From assembly GCF_002257705.1 (NCBI RefSeq), contig NZ_LSLK01000152.1, positions 130,183 to 194,182 of the forward strand: a stretch of 64,000 nt of DNA. The letters are read 5' to 3'. Source of the stretch: Sporomusa silvacetica DSM 10669 (lineage in GTDB: Bacteria; Bacillota; Negativicutes; Sporomusales; Sporomusaceae). Position numbers and translations under genes: made by a program. This document shows, piece by piece, positions 9,507 through 18,619 of the stretch; within the stretch, counting starts at the first letter, position 1; every line of letters begins with the position of its first letter. The notes under the pieces were generated by a model, which was not told where the DNA came from, did not search any database, and saw only the letters and a program-made list of their open reading frames with translations.

Positions 9507-10616
9507 CTACTGAAGATGGCTAGCCCGTTCCAAAGGAGTTATTATATCGGTAATCCGTACGCCAAAGTTTTCATCAATTACAACAACCTCACCTTTGGCA
9601 ATTAATTTACCATTAACCAGAACATCTACCGGTTCCCCCGCAAGTTTGTCCAATTCAACTACTGAACCTGGTGTCAATTCTAGAATATCGCGAATTAGTT
9701 TGCGAGTCCGCCCCAGTTCAACCGTAATCTGTAATGGAACATCCATAATAAGGCCAATATTGGCGTCCACACCAGGCATCCCTGCCGGTTTTAATGCAGC
9801 AAACTGCACAGGCTGTACAGCGACATTTTGCACTGATTGCGGTTTAGGTTGGGGTGCTGGTTGAGCGGCGGCATAGGCAGGTTGCGGCTCAGCTGTTGGC
9901 TTCGGTGCAGCCTTTGGAGCTACTGCTGCTGCTGTGGGTGCTTGCACCGCATTTAACAGATTTTCAACCATTTCTCTAGCAACATTAATAGGTAATATCT
10001 GCATAAGCTCACTGTCAATAAGATCCTCCACTTCCATACGGAAAGACACCCTTACTAACGAATCGTCACCAGAAACGATACTATCAATATTAGGATCAAC
10101 TGCAAAGTCCAGCAGATTGACTTTCGGTGGGGCAATATCAACTTTTTTCTTAAACATAGTTGATATGGAAGTTGCCGTTGAACCCATCATTTGATTCATA
10201 GATTCACTAACAGCACTCATATAGAGTTCATTTAGTTCTGTTGGCGGATTAGTGCCATCACCACCCATCATTAAGTCTGCGATAATTAACGCATCCTGCT
10301 CACGTACCGCCAAAATGTTGGTACCTAACAAGCCTTGTGTATACCCTACCTCAATGACTAAATACGGCAACGGATATTGGCGCTTAATTTCATTTAAGCT
10401 AGTTATCGAAACCTTAGGTGTAGTAATAGATACTCGTCTGCCTAAAAGCACAGACAGCGTCGTAGCAGCAGTACCCATAGATATATTACCAATCTCACCT
10501 AAAGCATCTTTTTCAATATCGGATAAATCTTGCCCAGCCGGAGATGGCGAGGCTGCAACTGGTTCGCCTCTTAGCAAAGCGTCTATTTCTTCCTGGGACA
10601 GGAATCCATCACTCAT
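9507..10616 (-). CDS. fliY: FliY, flagellar switch protein with CheC-type phosphatase and FliN domains
   Basis: FliY is the Firmicutes C-ring protein that combines a CheY-P phosphatase-like domain with a C-terminal FliN/SpoA domain. The N terminus (LSQEEIDALL) is a CheY-P-binding-like helix. Two CheC-type helices follow: EIGNISMGTAATTLSVLLG and SESMNQMMGSTAT. An Ala/Pro/Gln-rich linker (about residues 224-275) joins them to the C-terminal FliN domain (VTVELGRTRKLIRDIL). ATG at 10616 is chosen because AAGGAG sits 9 bases upstream; the first ATG of the frame (10625) abuts that site. It overlaps the fliM end by 8 bases. Confidence 0.95.
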   Translation of the reverse strand: MSDGFLSQEEIDALLRGEPVAASPSPAGQDLSDIEKDALGEIGNISMGTAATTLSVLLGRRVSITTPKVSITSLNEIKRQYPLPYLVIEVGYTQGLLGTNILAVREQDALIIADLMMGGDGTNPPTELNELYMSAVSESMNQMMGSTATSISTMFKKKVDIAPPKVNLLDFAVDPNIDSIVSGDDSLVRVSFRMEVEDLIDSELMQILPINVAREMVENLLNAVQAPTAAAVAPKAAPKPTAEPQPAYAAAQPAPQPKPQSVQNVAVQPVQFAALKPAGMPGVDANIGLIMDVPLQITVELGRTRKLIRDILELTPGSVVELDKLAGEPVDVLVNGKLIAKGEVVVIDENFGVRITDIITPLERASHLQ

Positions 10617-11613
10617 TATTATCATCTCCTTGGGAAATTACTTGGGTTATTTGTACTGCATTTCTATTAGCGATAATGCCTGGTTTACACTTAAATTTTT
10701 CTCGGCTGCCAATCATTAGGCTTAGGTCATTTTCCGCCTTTGTCTCCAGCTGCAGTACATCACCCACGCCTAAATCTAATAGTTCATGGACAGTAACTGT
10801 GGCCCGCCCAAGCTCAACAATAAAAGGAATCAGCGTTCTTTCAATTTTTCGTTTTAATACATTCACGGTTTCCGGTGAAGCCTGCTTAGCAGTTGCAGCA
10901 GACACCCAGAAGGTTGTCGTCAATTTGGACATAATCGGTTCAAGTACCAAATACGGAATGCAAATATTCATCAAACCTTCAGCCTGACCAATCTTGGCTT
11001 GCAGAGTAATAAGTACAACCATATCATTCGGAGGAACAATCTGGGTAAACTGTGGATTGGTCTCTAAAGCTTCCATGCGGGGTTCAATCGCTACAACCTG
11101 TTTCCAGGCATCCTGCATGTTCTCCATAGCTTTATTAATTACTTTCCTGATAATTGCTTCCTCAATATCAGTCAAGGAACGTGGCTTAGCAGGTGGTAAA
11201 CCTGGACCGCCAAATAATCGGTCAATGATAGCCAGTACAATATTAGGATTTATCTCTAATATTGCGTTACCTTTAAGTGGTCGCATCTGAAAAATACTAA
11301 TAACACTGGGGTTTGGCATTGACCGGATAAACTCCTCATACGTCAGTTGGTCAACAGAGGCCACATCAATATGAATAAGTGTCCGAAGATGCGCTGACAG
11401 GTATGTATTAAGCAAACGCGCAAAGTTTTCATGCAGCATATAAAGAGTACGAATTTGATCCTTAGAAAATTTATCTGGGCGTTTAAAATCATATATTTTG
11501 ATTTTCCGCTGTTTTTCTTCGGTTTTTATCTCTTCAGCAGTTACAACACCTGTAGATAAAGCTGACAAAAGTTCGTCGATTTCAGATTGTGATAAAACAT
11601 CGGGTCCTGCCAA
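10609..11613 (-). CDS. fliM: FliM, flagellar motor switch protein
   Basis: FliM forms the middle of the C-ring and is the main docking site for CheY-P. The N terminus carries the CheY-binding helix LSQSEIDELLSAL. The middle domain has the conserved SVDQLTYEEFIRSMPNPS block, and the C-terminal SpoA/FliN-like domain has VELGRATVTVHELLDLGVGD. The start is taken as TTG at 11613, because AAAGGAGG lies 7 bases upstream. An in-frame GTG at 11631 would put the ribosome site inside the gene. Length from TTG is 334 residues. Confidence 0.96.
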   Translation of the reverse strand: MAGPDVLSQSEIDELLSALSTGVVTAEEIKTEEKQRKIKIYDFKRPDKFSKDQIRTLYMLHENFARLLNTYLSAHLRTLIHIDVASVDQLTYEEFIRSMPNPSVISIFQMRPLKGNAILEINPNIVLAIIDRLFGGPGLPPAKPRSLTDIEEAIIRKVINKAMENMQDAWKQVVAIEPRMEALETNPQFTQIVPPNDMVVLITLQAKIGQAEGLMNICIPYLVLEPIMSKLTTTFWVSAATAKQASPETVNVLKRKIERTLIPFIVELGRATVTVHELLDLGVGDVLQLETKAENDLSLMIGSREKFKCKPGIIANRNAVQITQVISQGDDNNE

Positions 11614-11698
11614 TCCTCCCCCTCCTTTCACAAAAAAGTGTTACTACACCTTAGCTAACTACTAGCTGTTTTTTATTATACTAGAAATAAATGTAAAG

Positions 11699-12178
11699 CT
11701 ACTGTAAAACAAAATTGGTTATATAGATATCATAAACACGTTCTTCGCCAAGTGTTGTATTAATTTCATTTTTTAACATTTCTTTTAACTGGTCTTGCTT
11801 AGTTGGGTCAAAGTCTTCGATCTTTTGTGAACGCAAAACGTAAACAGCAGTATCTAGTATCTTTATTTCTTCAGGTGAGAGCGTTTTCCCTTCCTTGGTC
11901 GCTGTATTTTTACTTGGTTTCAATTCCACAATAACGCCAATTTTAAGATAGCGTCCACTATTTACACCGCCAATATTGAGAATCAACCCGTCTTTTGCAT
12001 CACCGAGCTTAATAAACTGACCAGGCTCATGCTGAGAATTTTTTTTCTCAACCGTTTGATCTGATACAACCCTAGTTGCAATCAAATACGAAATACCACC
12101 GGCCAAAATCAAGCCCACCACAATCAAGATGATAATTACCATCATCGACATCTTTTTGGGTTTTTCCTCTTCCGCCAC
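11699..12178 (-). CDS. fliL: FliL, flagellar basal body-associated protein
   Basis: FliL surrounds the stator and supports torque. The 159-residue protein has a short basic cytoplasmic N terminus, one membrane helix (about 12-33) and an extracytoplasmic domain ending in DIYITNFVLQ, as in the family. The start is GTG at 12178 after AAAGGAGGTGAG. It lies between flbD and fliM as in Bacillus. Confidence 0.93.
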   Translation of the reverse strand: MAEEEKPKKMSMMVIIILIVVGLILAGGISYLIATRVVSDQTVEKKNSQHEPGQFIKLGDAKDGLILNIGGVNSGRYLKIGVIVELKPSKNTATKEGKTLSPEEIKILDTAVYVLRSQKIEDFDPTKQDQLKEMLKNEINTTLGEERVYDIYITNFVLQ

Positions 12179-12243
12179 TGGCTCACCTCCTTTATACTAT
12201 ATTTGTATTACTCATCTTGTTGCTAATCCCAGGCTTGTATTGA

Positions 12244-12441
12244 TTAGCGCATATTTCTAAATAATGCCCGGCGATAATCCATTACCTTACGTACAATCTC
12301 ATCCATAGCTTCTTCCACAATAAGCTTCTTGCCACTAGTTAGGGTAATTACTGTATCTGGTGTCTCTTCTATGGTTTCAATCAATTCGGCATTTACTACA
12401 AAATCACAATCCTGAGACTTAAGTTTGGTAACCTTGATCAT
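12244..12441 (-). CDS. flbD: FlbD-family flagellar protein
   Basis: A 65-residue cytoplasmic protein of the FlbD/SwrD family, beginning MIKVTKLK and containing FVVNAELIETIEETPDTVITLTSG-type sequence. In Bacillus the homologue SwrD is linked to motor torque. This is a short family named by position between flgE and fliL. It is unrelated to the Caulobacter FlbD activator. ATG at 12441 follows AGGGAGGGATAG. Confidence 0.9.
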   Translation of the reverse strand: MIKVTKLKSQDCDFVVNAELIETIEETPDTVITLTSGKKLIVEEAMDEIVRKVMDYRRALFRNMR

Positions 12442-12514
12442 GTCTATCCCTCCTTACAATTTTTTTAAAATAGGTAGCGGAAGGGAGGCATCCCCCCGCT
12501 ACCTTTCCCTGAAA

Positions 12515-14446
12515 TTATCGTTTCAGATTGGCTATTTGCTCCAGCATTTCGTCAGCGGTAGTAATCATTTTAGAATTTGCCTGGAAACCACGCTGGGTAA
12601 TAATCATATCACTGAATTGCTGCGCTAAATCTACATTAGACATTTCCAGGCTTCCTGGCGTAAAAGTGCCATCAGAAACAATCAGACGTTCGCCCGAGTT
12701 AGCTGATTTAACATAGTAGTTTTCACCTGATTTTTCCAAACCACCGGGATTACTAAATTTAGCCAATGCCACCTTAGCTAACGTCATCGTCCGATCATTA
12801 CTGAACTGACCAATAAGAGCCCCAGAAGTATCAGCCACAACATTGTTCAGTGTGCCAGCAGCATAACCATCAGTAGTGGTAGCCTGGATAGTAGACTTCC
12901 CACTATATTGTGTAAGTGCCGGAGTCGTGCCATCTTCTAAAAAGAGATTCATTGTCAACGGGAAGTTAGTAGCGCCAGCGCTGCCAGGTACTGTAATCTT
13001 TGGCCCATTACTAAATGAAGCCGGTGAAATCAATACTCCTTTGGAATTAAAAGCTATTTTATCATTAGTAACGTCAGCATTTTTACCATCTACCGTAGCT
13101 GAAACAATCCATTCACCTGGCACACCGGTTTTCGTATACGTGTATTCCACTTTGTGAGCTACTCCCAAACTATCATATACATTGAGCGCTGTATTAGCTG
13201 TATCAGCCGTTTTAGATGTAATGCCTGACATGTCTAGCGATAATCCATTTACTGCAATCGTAGAAGTATTAACACCACCAACGATAAACGTAGGAGTAGC
13301 AGTAGCAGGAGTAACAGCAATAGTACCAGTTGCATCCACCACCGTACCACTAGCATCAGTATAAGTAGCCTTAGTAACTTTCCATTCATTTTCAGTTGTA
13401 TTAGCAGTTTTCGTAAGCGTTATTGTATAAGGTACACGTTCATTACCCTCAATAACCTCAACAGTAGTTTCTACAACATCACCTTCTTTGGCATCCGCAG
13501 GTAACACACCACTTAGTTTAATTCCAGTATCATCGGTTGCTACAGACAAATCGGTTTCCCCTTTTAAAGCATCAGTTGCTCCGGATATAATCTGAGTAGT
13601 ATCGACTGTAACCGCCATATTTCCACCTTTACCATTATCAATGGAAAGTGTAATCGGCGAAGGAGTTGTACCTACTGTAAAAGGCTGTCCGCCAGTTGTG
13701 CTGTCACCAGTTGTAATACTCCAGGTATTAGTTCCAGGCTCGCCTGTTTTTTTGAAATTAACGGTAACAGGCACCTGCGCGCCACTTGCCAGATAAGTTT
13801 GCACCTCAAACGACACTACTTCACCTACAGCTGTATCGGCATTCAAAGCTCCTTCAAAATTCATTCTCGTATCTGCTGTAGCAATACCTGCTGCTATCCC
13901 ATAACCATCTGCACTCAAATTATTCGCAATGGCAATCTCGGTAGATACTTGGGGCGGCATCGAGGTTCCTTTCGGAATTTGAATAGCAGTAAGCGATCCT
14001 GTTGCATTTATTGCACCGGAAGCGTCTGCCATCCAGCCCATAACTTTGAGACCTGTGCCAGTGACTCCATAATTGCCAGTGGCATCAAAATCAAAATTGC
14101 CTGCCCTGGTATAATATTCTTGTGCACCATCGCCGAGAATAAATAAGTTTTGACCTTTGACAGCTAAGTCAGTCATCTTGCCAGTCGACTGATAACTCCC
14201 ATCTGTAAAGATAGTATCAATACTAGCCACGCCGACACCCAATCCAACCTGCATTGGGTTAGTGCCGCCGCGATTTCCTTGGGCAGCAGATGCCCCTTGT
14301 ATAGTTTGGCTTAAAACATCCTGAAAGTTAACTCTGCTGGCCTTAAACCCAGTTGTATTAACGTTGGCAATGTTATTGCCAATAACATCCATCCTGGTTT
14401 GATGGTTTTTGAGACCAGATACACCGGAAAATAATGAACGCATCAT
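12515..14446 (-). CDS. flgE: FlgE, flagellar hook protein
   Basis: FlgE polymerises into the flexible hook. From ATG at 14446 the protein is 643 residues, long for the family, which ranges from about 260 to over 700. The N terminus (SLFSGVSGLKNHQTRMDVIG, then NNIANVNTTGFK) and the C terminus (DLAQQFSDMIITQRGFQANS) are the conserved rod/hook helices. The centre is Thr-, Ala- and Gly-rich and probably forms surface-exposed domains. The chosen start is supported by GGAGGT 10 bases upstream; the frame extends 6 codons further but lacks a ribosome site there. Confidence 0.96.
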   Translation of the reverse strand: MMRSLFSGVSGLKNHQTRMDVIGNNIANVNTTGFKASRVNFQDVLSQTIQGASAAQGNRGGTNPMQVGLGVGVASIDTIFTDGSYQSTGKMTDLAVKGQNLFILGDGAQEYYTRAGNFDFDATGNYGVTGTGLKVMGWMADASGAINATGSLTAIQIPKGTSMPPQVSTEIAIANNLSADGYGIAAGIATADTRMNFEGALNADTAVGEVVSFEVQTYLASGAQVPVTVNFKKTGEPGTNTWSITTGDSTTGGQPFTVGTTPSPITLSIDNGKGGNMAVTVDTTQIISGATDALKGETDLSVATDDTGIKLSGVLPADAKEGDVVETTVEVIEGNERVPYTITLTKTANTTENEWKVTKATYTDASGTVVDATGTIAVTPATATPTFIVGGVNTSTIAVNGLSLDMSGITSKTADTANTALNVYDSLGVAHKVEYTYTKTGVPGEWIVSATVDGKNADVTNDKIAFNSKGVLISPASFSNGPKITVPGSAGATNFPLTMNLFLEDGTTPALTQYSGKSTIQATTTDGYAAGTLNNVVADTSGALIGQFSNDRTMTLAKVALAKFSNPGGLEKSGENYYVKSANSGERLIVSDGTFTPGSLEMSNVDLAQQFSDMIITQRGFQANSKMITTADEMLEQIANLKR

Positions 14447-14530
14447 AGTAAAAATGACCTCCAATTTATATCTATTTAGTGACTGCTTCTGTCATTCAGC
14501 AGCCTGAGGGCTCCCTCAAGAGGTCCAGCC

Positions 14531-14935
14531 CTAAACAATTACCGCACTATCAATATTGGTAAATACATTATCCTTAATGTTGGCACCATCCATAGCCGTT
14601 ATGACAGTCTTATTTTTGACACTAACGACAAACGCCAAATTATCATTCATCAGTATCAGTGACTCTTTAGCCCCTTTTTGCGCGGCTTTCTCCACTGCTT
14701 GGCTCAGTTTGCTTAATTGGGTACTGTCAAGTTGGATTTTACGGCTATCTAAGCGTTGTAAAGCATGTTGGGAAAATTTAACTCCGGTTATTTCCTGTTG
14801 TAACAGTTGATTAAAGTTAGAACCATTCGTTGTTTTATTAGTAACCGAGTTCGCTTTAGTTGTGGTGGATGCTTGGCCAGATGAACTAAGCGTAGGCAGA
14901 GGCTGGTACGAATTATAGATGTGATTATCAGGCAT
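14531..14935 (-). CDS. Flagellar operon protein (conserved short protein after flgD)
   Basis: A 134-residue protein of the conserved family found between flgD and flgE in Firmicutes flagellar operons, with the typical core GVKFSQHALQRLDSRKI and SLILMNDNLAFVVSVKNKTVITAMD. The biochemical role is not established; position suggests hook assembly. It overlaps the flgD stop by 8 bases. The first 45 residues are low-complexity Ser/Thr/Asn. Confidence 0.88.
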   Translation of the reverse strand: MPDNHIYNSYQPLPTLSSSGQASTTTKANSVTNKTTNGSNFNQLLQQEITGVKFSQHALQRLDSRKIQLDSTQLSKLSQAVEKAAQKGAKESLILMNDNLAFVVSVKNKTVITAMDGANIKDNVFTNIDSAVIV

Positions 14936-15356
14936 TCGTACTTACCGTCTTAGGGAATTCGACCCCGGTTATTTTGCTTAATTCAATGGAATCAGAACCA
15001 ATTACCAACTTAGGCGCACCGTCTACTAACCGTACGGAATCTACTACACCTGTCTTTACTTCAGCATTGCTGCTATCTGTCCAAGTTACTTTCATCCCGA
15101 TCATGCTGCTGGCTTGCGACATCTGCATCGACGAGTTCATGTTCTGCATTTGTTCCAAACTCGTGAACTGCGCCATTTGCGAAATAAACTCCTTATCTTC
15201 CATTGGATTCATCGGATCCTGGTACTGTAATTGGGTGATTAGTAGTTTTAAAAAATCATCTTTACCAAGAGTATCACTCGTTTTTTTGGTAGTTGTTGTA
15301 CTGTTAGTGCTAGACGAAGTTTGAGAATTGCCGGCAACTGAATATGTATTAGCCAT
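14928..15356 (-). CDS. flgD: FlgD, hook capping/scaffold protein (short form)
   Basis: FlgD caps the growing hook. The 142-residue protein has the conserved N-terminal block LGKDDFLKLLITQLQYQDPM (about 31-50) and MAQFTSLEQMQNMN, then a short beta domain. It lacks the large Ig/TUDOR C terminus of enterobacterial FlgD, which is normal for many Firmicutes. ATG at 15356 follows AAAGGAGGTG. Confidence 0.95.
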   Translation of the reverse strand: MANTYSVAGNSQTSSSTNSTTTTKKTSDTLGKDDFLKLLITQLQYQDPMNPMEDKEFISQMAQFTSLEQMQNMNSSMQMSQASSMIGMKVTWTDSSNAEVKTGVVDSVRLVDGAPKLVIGSDSIELSKITGVEFPKTVSTNA

Positions 15357-15372
15357 GTTAACACCTCCTTTT

Positions 15373-17352
15373 CTAAATACGGTAATCTACACCAGATTGC
15401 AAGCCCATTCCCGAAGTATTCCCTCCTGCTATTTCACCATCAATAGCTTCGACAAAATCATCTGCAGAATTTTTATTAGTAAATTTCATTAATTGCTGGC
15501 GCGAGTTTTGACTTTGATCCTGATTAGGCTGAAATTGGCTAAGGCCAGCGTAAACACTTACATTATCCACTTTTATCCCCGTACTAGCTAATTCTTGTTT
15601 GAGCTGAGACAAAGACGCCTCAATCAAACTGCGTACTTCAGGATTATTGGAATGGAAGCTGGCATTTACCACGCCATTTTCAATAGCTATTTTGAGGGTA
15701 AGTTCACCAAGATGCTCTGGTTTGAGTTTCATAATCATTTCAGTATTTTGCGGTTTGGTAATAATTTTTGTTTGCTCCACAATTTGATCAAGGACTTGAT
15801 ATACATCAGCAAATGGAGTTGTTTGCGATTGAGTTTCGGTAGTTTTAGCTGACATCGTAATACCATTTGCAGATACTAGTGCTGCATCTAAATTCTGAGC
15901 GAACACAGGAAAATTCATTACTTCATTACTCTCGGATGATAGAACTTGTGTACCCTGGAATGTACTGGTATCTGTTAGATTATCTTTTTGCCCTCCACCA
16001 CTAAGGTCTGATCGTAAAGCTTTGTCCTGCTGGTTTGTTCCAACTGTCGGTATAGCTATTTGTTCGCCAGTTTGTTGCACTTGCTTGTTAGCTGTGCCGT
16101 TAGTATCTTGGGTTGTTTCAACTTTTACGGCTTGTGCTTGCAGGCCTGTTGACGCTTGCGGTAAAATTGTGCTGTTTACAGTTGGCATTGCTTCTACCTG
16201 CATGGCTTGGGTTTGTTGTGCATCTGTTGCTGTTTGCAGTAGAATTGTGCCAGTTCCAGTTGCTGTAGCGTCTATTTGTAACGCTTGGGTTTGTGTGCCT
16301 GTTGCCGCTTGCAGTAAAATTGTGCTGTTTACAGTTGGCATTGCTTCTACCTGCATGGCTTGGGTTTGTTGTACATCTGCTGCTGTTTGCGGTAGAATTG
16401 TGCCAGTTCCAGTTGCTGTAGCGTCTATTTGTAACGCTTGGGTTTGTATACCTGTTGCCGCTTGCGCTAAGACTGTGCCATTTACAGTTGGTGTTGTTTC
16501 TATCTGCAGCGCTTGGGGTTGTATGCCTGTTGCCGCTTGCGCTAAGACTGTGCCATTTACAGTTGGTGTTGCTTCTATCTGCAACGCCTGGGTTGGTAGG
16601 CCTGCTGCCGTTTGCGCTACGACTGTGCCATTTACAGTTGGTGTTGCTTCTACCTGCAACGCCTGGGGTTGTATGCCTGTTGCCGCTTGCGCTACGACTG
16701 TGCCATTTACAGTTGGTGTTGTTTCGATCTGCAACGCCTGGGGTTGTATGCCTGTTGCCGCTTGCGCTACGACTGTACCATTTACAGTTGGTGTTGTTTC
16801 GATCTGCAACGCCTGGGGTTGTATGCCTGTTGCCGCTTGCGCTACGACTGTACCATTTACAGTTGGTGTTGCTTCGATCTGCAACGCCTGGGGTTGTATG
16901 CCTGTTGCCGCTATTGTGGTAGAAACTTGTTCTGAAGATACCATAGACTGGGTATTCACAACTGGCGGATTTACCGCTGCCATAGCAAGCAATATCTGTG
17001 TGGATAAAACAGGATTAGTAAGGTTCGCTGACACATCTTGAGCAAACAGTGCGTTTTCTTCAGACTGGTTTGTATCATCTTCAGAATTCTCATTAGAATC
17101 AGCTGACGTTTGATCATTGGCAACAGTATCCTTTTCCTTAAACACGTTGTTTAGCACAGCATTCATAAGATTTCCAGCAGTAACCTGTTCCTCCGCTTTG
17201 ACAGTTATTTCATCATTCTGGGAAACAGCATTGCTAAGCACATTGCTAAAGCTATTCTTGGATTGATTTTTGGAAGTGCCACTTGAGCTAGTATTAGTCG
17301 CCGTTTGGGATAAACTAGCCTTGGTTAGGAACAAATTAAGCGCTAGATTCAT
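15373..17352 (-). CDS. fliK: FliK, flagellar hook-length control protein with long tandem repeats
   Basis: FliK measures hook length and triggers the FlhB switch. From ATG at 17352 (after GGGAGG) it is 659 residues. The C-terminal domain (about 520-620) has the family core MKLKPEHLGELTLKIAIENG and RSLIEASLSQLKQELA. The N-terminal half holds ten tandem units of 25-26 residues (consensus ATGIQPQALQIEATPTVNG followed by TVVAQA) at 16153-16908 and a degenerate eleventh. Repeats of this kind could change the length of the ruler region. It lies between the MotE-like gene and flgD. Confidence 0.94.
   Translation of the reverse strand: MNLALNLFLTKASLSQTATNTSSSGTSKNQSKNSFSNVLSNAVSQNDEITVKAEEQVTAGNLMNAVLNNVFKEKDTVANDQTSADSNENSEDDTNQSEENALFAQDVSANLTNPVLSTQILLAMAAVNPPVVNTQSMVSSEQVSTTIAATGIQPQALQIEATPTVNGTVVAQAATGIQPQALQIETTPTVNGTVVAQAATGIQPQALQIETTPTVNGTVVAQAATGIQPQALQVEATPTVNGTVVAQTAAGLPTQALQIEATPTVNGTVLAQAATGIQPQALQIETTPTVNGTVLAQAATGIQTQALQIDATATGTGTILPQTAADVQQTQAMQVEAMPTVNSTILLQAATGTQTQALQIDATATGTGTILLQTATDAQQTQAMQVEAMPTVNSTILPQASTGLQAQAVKVETTQDTNGTANKQVQQTGEQIAIPTVGTNQQDKALRSDLSGGGQKDNLTDTSTFQGTQVLSSESNEVMNFPVFAQNLDAALVSANGITMSAKTTETQSQTTPFADVYQVLDQIVEQTKIITKPQNTEMIMKLKPEHLGELTLKIAIENGVVNASFHSNNPEVRSLIEASLSQLKQELASTGIKVDNVSVYAGLSQFQPNQDQSQNSRQQLMKFTNKNSADDFVEAIDGEIAGGNTSGMGLQSGVDYRI
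16153..16908 (-). repeat. Ten in-frame tandem repeats (75-78 bp) inside fliK
   Basis: Ten units encode 252 residues: units 1-7 are 25 residues, then 26, 25 and 26. Units 1-4 and 6 are almost identical at the DNA level. Units 7+8 and 9+10 form a second-order duplication of 51 residues (QIDATATGTGTIL paired with QVEAMPTVNSTIL). A worn eleventh unit follows down to about 16078. The antisense strand also looks open here only because of the repeat. Confidence 0.95.
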
Positions 17353-17392
17353 TTTTTCACCTCCCTTCACTAGTTTTCTTTGCTATATCACG

Positions 17393-18052
17393 CTATAACC
17401 TAGGTACTTGGGGCTGACCTCTAAGCATATCCTGGGTTATGCGAGCAGCACGCGAGGAGTCAAATAAGGCTAAAATTTTGGAAACTTGTTCTTCTTCCAT
17501 TTTTCCAAAAATAGAGATAACGGTGGGGTCATCTAGGTCTTTCATAATAGCTACCGCCGCCTCTGGTTTCATTCCCCCATATAGCCGGGCTAGCTTTGAG
17601 GTACGCTTCGCTTCTTCTTGACGTTTAATTTTCTCCTGTTTCTCTAACTCTTCTTTGGTAATGATAGTAGATCCTGGAAGTTGAGGCGTTGGTAACAGCG
17701 AAGCTGCTGGCGGCTGAACCTGTTTGGGATCACCCGGTACTATTGGCTGATTGGTAGCCACATCCTCTTCCAGCTCTACCGGCTCAAAGTTCGTTTTGGG
17801 AAAGAAATGAGCAACTACCGGGTATTGCGATAAGTTCGCATCTCGGGTAAGTTTCTCTATATCAATCACTTTTAAATATACTCCGGCAGCAAAACCTATG
17901 GCTATCAAAATACACAGCGCGACAAGGATGGACAAAACTTTAAAAATTCCACTAAATTTTGATTTGGAAGCCGCTGCCTCTGGAGCTATCTTAGAAGCCA
18001 CTATTGGTGCTTGTTTAGTTTTAGTGGCAGGAGTTTTAGGTTTTTCAGCCAT
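17393..18052 (-). CDS. MotE-like flagellar protein with MgtE N-terminal domain
   Basis: A 219-residue protein with one membrane helix (about 37-59), a Pro/Glu-rich linker, a charged coiled-coil-like stretch (KEELEKQEKIKRQEEAKR, about 134-151) and a C-terminal MgtE-type intracellular domain (LARLYGGMKPEAAVAIMKDL, then FGKMEEEQVSKILALF). Proteins of this design sit beside fliJ and fliK in Firmicutes and resemble MotE/YlxF, linked to motility. It is not a magnesium transporter: the channel part is missing. Its partner is unproven. The ribosome site is weak. Confidence 0.82.
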   Translation of the reverse strand: MAEKPKTPATKTKQAPIVASKIAPEAAASKSKFSGIFKVLSILVALCILIAIGFAAGVYLKVIDIEKLTRDANLSQYPVVAHFFPKTNFEPVELEEDVATNQPIVPGDPKQVQPPAASLLPTPQLPGSTIITKEELEKQEKIKRQEEAKRTSKLARLYGGMKPEAAVAIMKDLDDPTVISIFGKMEEEQVSKILALFDSSRAARITQDMLRGQPQVPRL

Positions 18053-18070
18053 AATTAATTATAGACTCCT

Positions 18071-18616
18071 CTACTTAGCCAGTGATAGAACTTTGGCTAC
18101 ATAGTTACGGGTTTCACTGTACGGCGGAACACCATTGTAGTTTTTTACTGCTTGTGGTCCGGCATTATAGGCAGCTACCGCTTTAGTAACATCGCCATCA
18201 AAAGTATTCAGCATCTGCTTTAGATATTGAACACCACCATCAATATTCTCACGCGGATCATTAATATTACGTACTCCGAGTGAGCTGGCGGTTTCGGGCA
18301 TAAGCTGCATTACACCGACTGCACCAACAGGGGATACAGCCTCTTGAGATAGTCCTGATTCAGCTTCGGCAACAGCCATTGCCAGTTTCGGATCAACACC
18401 ATATTTTGCAGCAGCTATCTGTATCATCTTTGTAACGTCGCCACCTTGAGTGCTACTGCCGGTTGTTGGGTTTGGACTATTTGTTGATAGCTGAGCATTA
18501 GCGGCTGAAAGTGTTGTAGCAAAATCATTGCTCGCTTGAGTTGCTGGAACTGTTGGGGTAAAGCGCCGTTCTATGGCGGCAATCCGCTGAGCTACTTGGT
18601 TGACACTTGACATCAT
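18071..18616 (-). CDS. Lytic transglycosylase (SLT domain) in flagellar operon
   Basis: A muramidase-type lytic transglycosylase expected to open peptidoglycan for the growing rod, standing in for the FlgJ enzyme domain. The 181-residue protein has a Ser/Thr-rich N terminus and an SLT domain from about 64. The likely catalytic Glu86 lies in AEAESGL, followed by SPVGAVGVMQLMPETA and AVAAYNAGPQAV. No clear signal peptide is visible, so export through the flagellar apparatus is possible (inference). It lies between fliJ and the MotE-like gene. ATG 18616 or 18613 could be used. Confidence 0.9.
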   Translation of the reverse strand: MMSSVNQVAQRIAAIERRFTPTVPATQASNDFATTLSAANAQLSTNSPNPTTGSSTQGGDVTKMIQIAAAKYGVDPKLAMAVAEAESGLSQEAVSPVGAVGVMQLMPETASSLGVRNINDPRENIDGGVQYLKQMLNTFDGDVTKAVAAYNAGPQAVKNYNGVPPYSETRNYVAKVLSLAK

Positions 18617-18619
18617 GGT

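Noticed and set aside
12876..13157. Plus-strand frame of 93 codons
   Set aside because: Antisense to flgE, no independent support.
16153..16908. About 75-bp periodic repeats considered as a CRISPR-like or satellite array
   Set aside because: Contiguous, in frame and inside fliK; no unique spacers.
16022..17041. A 339-codon plus-strand frame, with further long frames in the same place
   Set aside because: It is antisense to the fliK repeats. The repeat length is a multiple of three, so an open antisense frame is copied along with it. No ribosome site or family match.
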